A program made the translations under genes and the position numbers. DNA of 64,000 nucleotides, from contig JADJYQ010000005.1 of NCBI GenBank assembly GCA_016719615.1, positions 62,001 through 126,000 of the forward strand. The letters run 5' to 3'. Below are positions 60,296 through 64,000 of this stretch, one piece after another (the stretch's first letter is position 1; each line of letters begins with the position of its first letter). The notes under the pieces were generated by a model. That model did no database searches. It was not told the origin of the DNA and saw nothing but the letters and a program-made list of their open reading frames with translations. Origin of the DNA: Saprospiraceae bacterium (GTDB lineage Bacteria > Bacteroidota > Bacteroidia > Chitinophagales > Saprospiraceae).

Positions 60296-63136
60296 TCAGC
60301 ATTCAACATATTCAATCCAATGTTTTGCCGTCCGTCCTGCAAAATCATGAATCTGGTGCCGGCAACTGAAACCAGTAGCAATGATATGGGCATCGCTGTC
60401 AGATTTTTGAATTCCAGGAATCAGCGAAGTTTCTGCAATGGTTTTGGATAAGTCATAATGCTTTTTTTCATAACCAAATGATCCCGCCATACCGCAACAA
60501 CCGGTTTGCAACTCTTCCAAACTAACGTTTGTCTGTATTTTAAATATGCGATGGATGGATTGTGTTGTAAACATGGCCTTTTGGTGGCAATGACCATGCA
60601 AAATGTATTTTCCCGGCCGAATTCGGATGCGGTTTATCCAATCTTGCCGACTGCAAAGAAAATCCTCTAATTGATAAATATGCGGTGTATAATTTGCGTA
60701 GCGATGATCTTCGATCAAATCCGGAACATCGTCTTTTAAGGCTGTTGCGCAGGAAGGTTCGCAAACTACTACTGGAATTTGTTGCTTTAAATAAATTTCC
60801 AGATCTTTCAATGTGGTTTCACCCTGATGTCGTGCTTCCCGTAGTAATCCTTTTGAAATTGCCGGTCTTTGACAACAATTCTTTTTATAAACGGCAACTT
60901 TTAGTCCTAATGATTCTAATAGTTTCAAGGCAGTGTAACCAATGGAAGGTTCGTGGTATTTGATATAGGTATCTGCAAACAGAACTACATCGGGATCTTT
61001 TGTATCTACATGATTTGTTACAAACTTGGATTTCGCATAAGACGGTAAAATACGTCGGCGGTCCAAGCCTGAAATTTTTTCGAGACTTGCTCGAAATAGT
61101 TTTGTTTGTAAAAAGGCATTGACCAATCCGGCTGGCCATCCTGTGCTTGCCATTGCAATTTTATTTTGGGCTAAAATAAAATGGTCTGTCAATGTTTTTC
61201 CGCTCTTGTTTTTGGCTACATGGAGAACTTCGCTTTTCAGTTTAGACATGTCGACATTACTCGGGCATTCAGATTTACATGCTTTACAAGAGAGACAAAG
61301 ATCCAAGATTTCTTCGAGTAGCGGACTCTCCAGGCCGAGATCATCGAGTTGTCCGCTCATGGCGAGTCTTAACAAATTAGCCCGTCCTCGCGTGCTGTCT
61401 TTTTCTTCAAGTGTAGCGCGATAACTTGGACACATTGTGCCGCCCTGCAGTTTTCTGCATTCACCCACGCCATTACATAAGTGCACAGCTTCTGAGAAAC
61501 TGCCTTCTGATCGATACTGAAACATGGATTTGAAAGCCTGTTCCCGATAGCTTTTACCGTATCTTAAATTCTGATCGACCGGTGGCGCTTCCGTAATTTT
61601 GCCCGGATTCATGATGTGTTGCGGGTCGAAAATATTTTTGATTTCTCTAAATGCCTGATATAATGGAGAACCGAAAAACGCTTCATTATATGGACTCCTT
61701 GCCAGTCCATCGCCGTGTTCGCCACTCCAGCTGCCTTTATATTTTTTGACCAATTGCAAGCATTCAGATGAAATCAGTTTCATGCGATCAATGTCTTCTG
61801 CATCGCGGAGATCCAACATTGGTTTTACGTGCAGCAAACCTACGCTTGCATGTGCATATGCAACTACGGGTACATCATGGCGATGGCAGAGATCAAATAC
61901 TTCTCTAATATATTTGGACAAATGTTCAAGAGGAACAGCAGCGTCTTCAATAAAAGCGATGGGTTTCCTATTACCCTTTACACCCATGAGCAGGCCCAAT
62001 CCTTTTTTACGAACGGTGAATACAGCATCAATTTCTTTTGGATCTGAGATTACCGGCCAGGCATATGCAATGTTTAATTTTTTTAAATGCAGTGCGAGTT
62101 CATTTGCTTTTTGTTCCGCTTCTTGTTGTGTTTCCCCATAAAATTCAACGACCTGTACTCCACCAGGTTCGCCCTGAATGAAATTACAATATCTTTTGGT
62201 CTCAATATTTTCCCGGCTTTTTTCAATCAAAAGGTGATCGAGCAGTTCGACAGACGCGGGTTTGAAATCCACCATGGTCTGCATATGTGAAATGGAATCA
62301 AAGAAATCTTCAAAATGAACGATGCACAGACTTTGAAATTTTGGATTTGGTTCGAGCTTTATTTTTGCTTTGAGTATGATGCCTAAAGTGCACTCACTTC
62401 CAGTGATAAGTTTGCTTAGATTCCATGAGTTTCCTGTAAATTCATCGAGATTGTATCCTCCAACCCTTCGCATAACTTTTGGAAATCCGGATTCTATTTC
62501 TGCGCGATGTTCCTGTATAATTTTGAAAATACTTTTATAGAGATCTGATTCGCGGTCAATGCCCTCTAATTTGTGTTCGAGTTCAGGAGCAGTGAGGTCT
62601 TTGCAATGCAGCAGTGTTCCGTCTGCAAGTAAGACTTCGAGCTCAAGTACATGGTCTAATGTTTTGCCATATAAGATACTTCTCGTACCGCTGCTGTTGT
62701 TGGCAATCATCCCGCCTACAGTGGCGCGGCTGCTGGTTGCCGGATCCGGAGCAAAATGTAATTGATATTTGAGCAATTGGCGGTTGAGCTCATCTCTCAC
62801 GATGCCCGGCTGCACCCATGCCCATTGTTCCGCGGAATTGATCTCTAGAATACCGGACATATATTTTGTAAAATCGACGACCAAACCTTCTCCTACGGTC
62901 TGGCCGACCAGGCTGGTGCCTCCACCACGGGCTACTATTGCTAAGCCGTATTTTGTAGCCAGAGCTACGATATGTTTGACATCATCTTCGTCTTTAGGAA
63001 GCGCAATGGCCTGTGGCTGGATCTGATAATTGCTGGCATCAGTAGCGTAAATACCGGTCTGGAGGGCATCGGTATAAACTTCTCCTTTGATGGAAGCAGC
63101 TAATTCTGAATAAATTTCCTTTGTGCTAAATTTCAT
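60296..63136 (-). CDS. FAD-linked oxidase / Fe-S oxidoreductase fusion (GlcD-GlpC type, D-lactate-dehydrogenase-like)
   Basis: 946 residues from ATG 63136. The N-terminal 470 residues are a PCMH-type FAD domain (IVARGGGTSLVGQTVGEGLV; ATSSRATVGGMIANNSSGTR) plus an oxidase C domain ending HIMNPGKI. Then come two ferredoxin-type cysteine clusters (CNGVGECRK...MCPSYR; LCLSCKACKSECP) and a CCG-type heterodisulfide-reductase-like domain (KKNCCQRPAISKG; GCCGMAGSFGYEKKHY). Such fusions oxidise D-2-hydroxy acids, often D-lactate or glycolate, at the membrane face and pass electrons to quinones. No lactate permease is nearby, so the substrate is not fixed. Confidence 0.9.
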   Translation of the reverse strand: MKFSTKEIYSELAASIKGEVYTDALQTGIYATDASNYQIQPQAIALPKDEDDVKHIVALATKYGLAIVARGGGTSLVGQTVGEGLVVDFTKYMSGILEINSAEQWAWVQPGIVRDELNRQLLKYQLHFAPDPATSSRATVGGMIANNSSGTRSILYGKTLDHVLELEVLLADGTLLHCKDLTAPELEHKLEGIDRESDLYKSIFKIIQEHRAEIESGFPKVMRRVGGYNLDEFTGNSWNLSKLITGSECTLGIILKAKIKLEPNPKFQSLCIVHFEDFFDSISHMQTMVDFKPASVELLDHLLIEKSRENIETKRYCNFIQGEPGGVQVVEFYGETQQEAEQKANELALHLKKLNIAYAWPVISDPKEIDAVFTVRKKGLGLLMGVKGNRKPIAFIEDAAVPLEHLSKYIREVFDLCHRHDVPVVAYAHASVGLLHVKPMLDLRDAEDIDRMKLISSECLQLVKKYKGSWSGEHGDGLARSPYNEAFFGSPLYQAFREIKNIFDPQHIMNPGKITEAPPVDQNLRYGKSYREQAFKSMFQYRSEGSFSEAVHLCNGVGECRKLQGGTMCPSYRATLEEKDSTRGRANLLRLAMSGQLDDLGLESPLLEEILDLCLSCKACKSECPSNVDMSKLKSEVLHVAKNKSGKTLTDHFILAQNKIAMASTGWPAGLVNAFLQTKLFRASLEKISGLDRRRILPSYAKSKFVTNHVDTKDPDVVLFADTYIKYHEPSIGYTALKLLESLGLKVAVYKKNCCQRPAISKGLLREARHQGETTLKDLEIYLKQQIPVVVCEPSCATALKDDVPDLIEDHRYANYTPHIYQLEDFLCSRQDWINRIRIRPGKYILHGHCHQKAMFTTQSIHRIFKIQTNVSLEELQTGCCGMAGSFGYEKKHYDLSKTIAETSLIPGIQKSDSDAHIIATGFSCRHQIHDFAGRTAKHWIEYVEC

Positions 63137-63567
63137 CACCACTAAATTGCAAAGTTATACCAATTGTATTTAAAGATTGTTCCAATCCAATTTATAAATT
63201 GCAATGATTAATGCGGAAGTATATATGTAATAGCTTTGAATTGACCGAATCAAAATTTGACTTTATTCGACCGTCCAATCAGGATTTGGAAATGCTATAT
63301 TTCGAAAAAATGTGAATGTATTGCATTTCATTGAGGGCTACCATATCGTTTACTTTTCTGCGCGTAAATCTTGAGAAGGTTTTGGATATGCTTGAAGTTT
63401 AAATATTTAAAACAATAAATGGAAACACATGAGTTTTGTCTCGAAATTCAAATTAGGAAATACAAATGGATAATTCCTTTTCCAGACTTCATGTGAATAT
63501 GTTTTTTGAAAGCTGGTATTCGAATTTAAGAAGTCATAAATTTTAGATAGCTTCCTAAAAGAAGAAA
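63137..63567. other. AT-rich spacer without recognisable genes
   Basis: Short open stretches here have no coding character. It lies between the start of the oxidoreductase gene and the terminator of the next minus-strand gene, so it probably holds the oxidoreductase promoter, which I cannot identify. Confidence 0.4.
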
Positions 63568-63589
63568 GCAGTTCGTTTACACGAACTGC
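63568..63589 (-). terminator. hairpin terminator of the right-edge gene
   Basis: GCAGTTCGT (63568-63576) and ACGAACTGC (63581-63589) form a perfect nine-pair stem with a four-base loop. On the minus strand it is followed by TTTCTTCTTTT, so it fits the end of the gene whose stop is at 63627. Confidence 0.75.
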
Positions 63590-63626
63590 CTTCAAAACTA
63601 CACCTTCAGTTTTATATATTTTCAAA

Positions 63627-64000
63627 TTAAATCTCCAATCTTTTTTGGATGATGTGCGTGCGGATATGCAGGACTTTGTTTTCATTGCATTGGGCGATTT
63701 TCAAGCCTACAGTATTTTTGGTAATGACCCATGAAGCGACTACTGGTCTGCCTTCCTGGTGAACCAAAGGTTTCTCAATCATAATATCACCGCTATTTGT
63801 GTTTGCGATAAGACGACCTGATGGATCTATCTTGAGATCATTAGCACCCTCCAGATTAAACTGGATGTCCTGATAATTAAATCCGGAAGCCACCTGGAAA
63901 TCCATTTCTAATTGATCTGCGCGATCTGAATACAGAAGATCAATACCCGGAAAGAGTTGGTTGTAATAAAGTTTGCGAAATTGCTTTTCTTCACATTCTT
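63627..64000 (-). CDS. SBBP-associated (DUF7948-like) protein, C-terminal part, 5' end outside window
   Basis: The frame is open from the right edge to the stop at 63627, giving at least 124 residues. LFPGIDLLYSDRADQLEMDF, then FNLEGANDLKIDPSGRLI and VVASWVITKNTVGLKIAQ match the domain that normally precedes SBBP beta-propeller repeats in large surface proteins. Here the protein ends right after this domain (HIIQKRLEI) with no propeller and no T9SS domain. It may be truncated or a stand-alone variant. A good terminator lies 38 bases downstream. Confidence 0.7.
   Translation of the reverse strand, partial: ECEEKQFRKLYYNQLFPGIDLLYSDRADQLEMDFQVASGFNYQDIQFNLEGANDLKIDPSGRLIANTNSGDIMIEKPLVHQEGRPVVASWVITKNTVGLKIAQCNENKVLHIRTHIIQKRLEI

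Noticed and set aside
63407..63685. Minus-strand 92-codon frame overlapping the end of the SBBP-associated gene
   Set aside because: It is out of frame with the well-matched protein, spans its terminator hairpin and has no family similarity.

Overview
The window is chromosomal DNA from a member of the Bacteroidota, most likely a Saprospiraceae-like bacterium. Five predicted secreted proteins end in a type IX secretion (T9SS) C-terminal sorting domain. Promoter candidates have the Bacteroidota form TAnnTTTG, the DNA is AT-rich, and caspase, CHAT, CHASE2 and SBBP-type proteins are all present. The iodotyrosine-deiodinase-like flavoprotein resembles the one characterised from the relative Haliscomenobacter. 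I saw no rRNA, tRNA, insertion sequence, prophage or CRISPR array.

Layout. 1-2.1 kb (minus): an SGNH-like protein and an MBOAT acyltransferase that runs off the left edge, an apparent glycan O-acetylation pair. 2.3-6.9 kb (plus): queG, a T9SS surface protein with a dockerin-like segment, a short-chain dehydrogenase and the deiodinase-like enzyme. 6.9-12.7 kb: a repeat-rich spacer, a lipoprotein behind a structured leader, a T9SS protein, a DoxX/YkgB-like membrane protein and an outer-membrane barrel. 13-17 kb: a hybrid histidine kinase, a small membrane methyltransferase and a LytTR response regulator. 17.4-18.9 kb: a vanadium-haloperoxidase-type enzyme. 19-22.8 kb (minus): an ECF sigma factor with a putative membrane-bound anti-sigma/barrel protein and two envelope proteins. 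23.2-28.8 kb (minus): a phosphate operon, porin-PstS, PstC, PstA, PstB, PhoU.

29-39.6 kb (plus): a twin-arginine amine oxidase, then a compact cluster holding a caspase-like protease, an outer-membrane partner, an ECF sigma factor, a putative anti-sigma factor, an HExxH peptidase with helical repeats, a CHASE2 membrane protein and a FecR-like secreted protein. 39.9-46.7 kb: a very large M4 (thermolysin-type) T9SS protease, a caspase-TPR protein and a small secreted gene broken by a stop codon. 46.9-54.3 kb: beta-carbonic anhydrase, three tandem-repeat tracts, a TPR-CHAT protease, a thiolase and a NuoEF-like diaphorase. 54.5-64 kb: a glycine-rich small protein, a divergent caspase-like protein split by a frameshift, an SBBP-type T9SS protein, a large FAD/Fe-S oxidoreductase and the end of another SBBP-type protein.

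The most distinctive theme is four clan-CD-type proteases (three caspase-like, one CHAT) within 26 kb, one of them inside a sigma/anti-sigma/CHASE2 cluster that looks like a regulated envelope-signalling or cell-fate module. Two genes hinge on homopolymer runs: an A7 run joins a porin to PstS, and a T6 run splits the caspase-like T9SS gene. These may be slippage sites, mutations or assembly errors. Several families of short palindromic or word-like repeats are scattered between genes.
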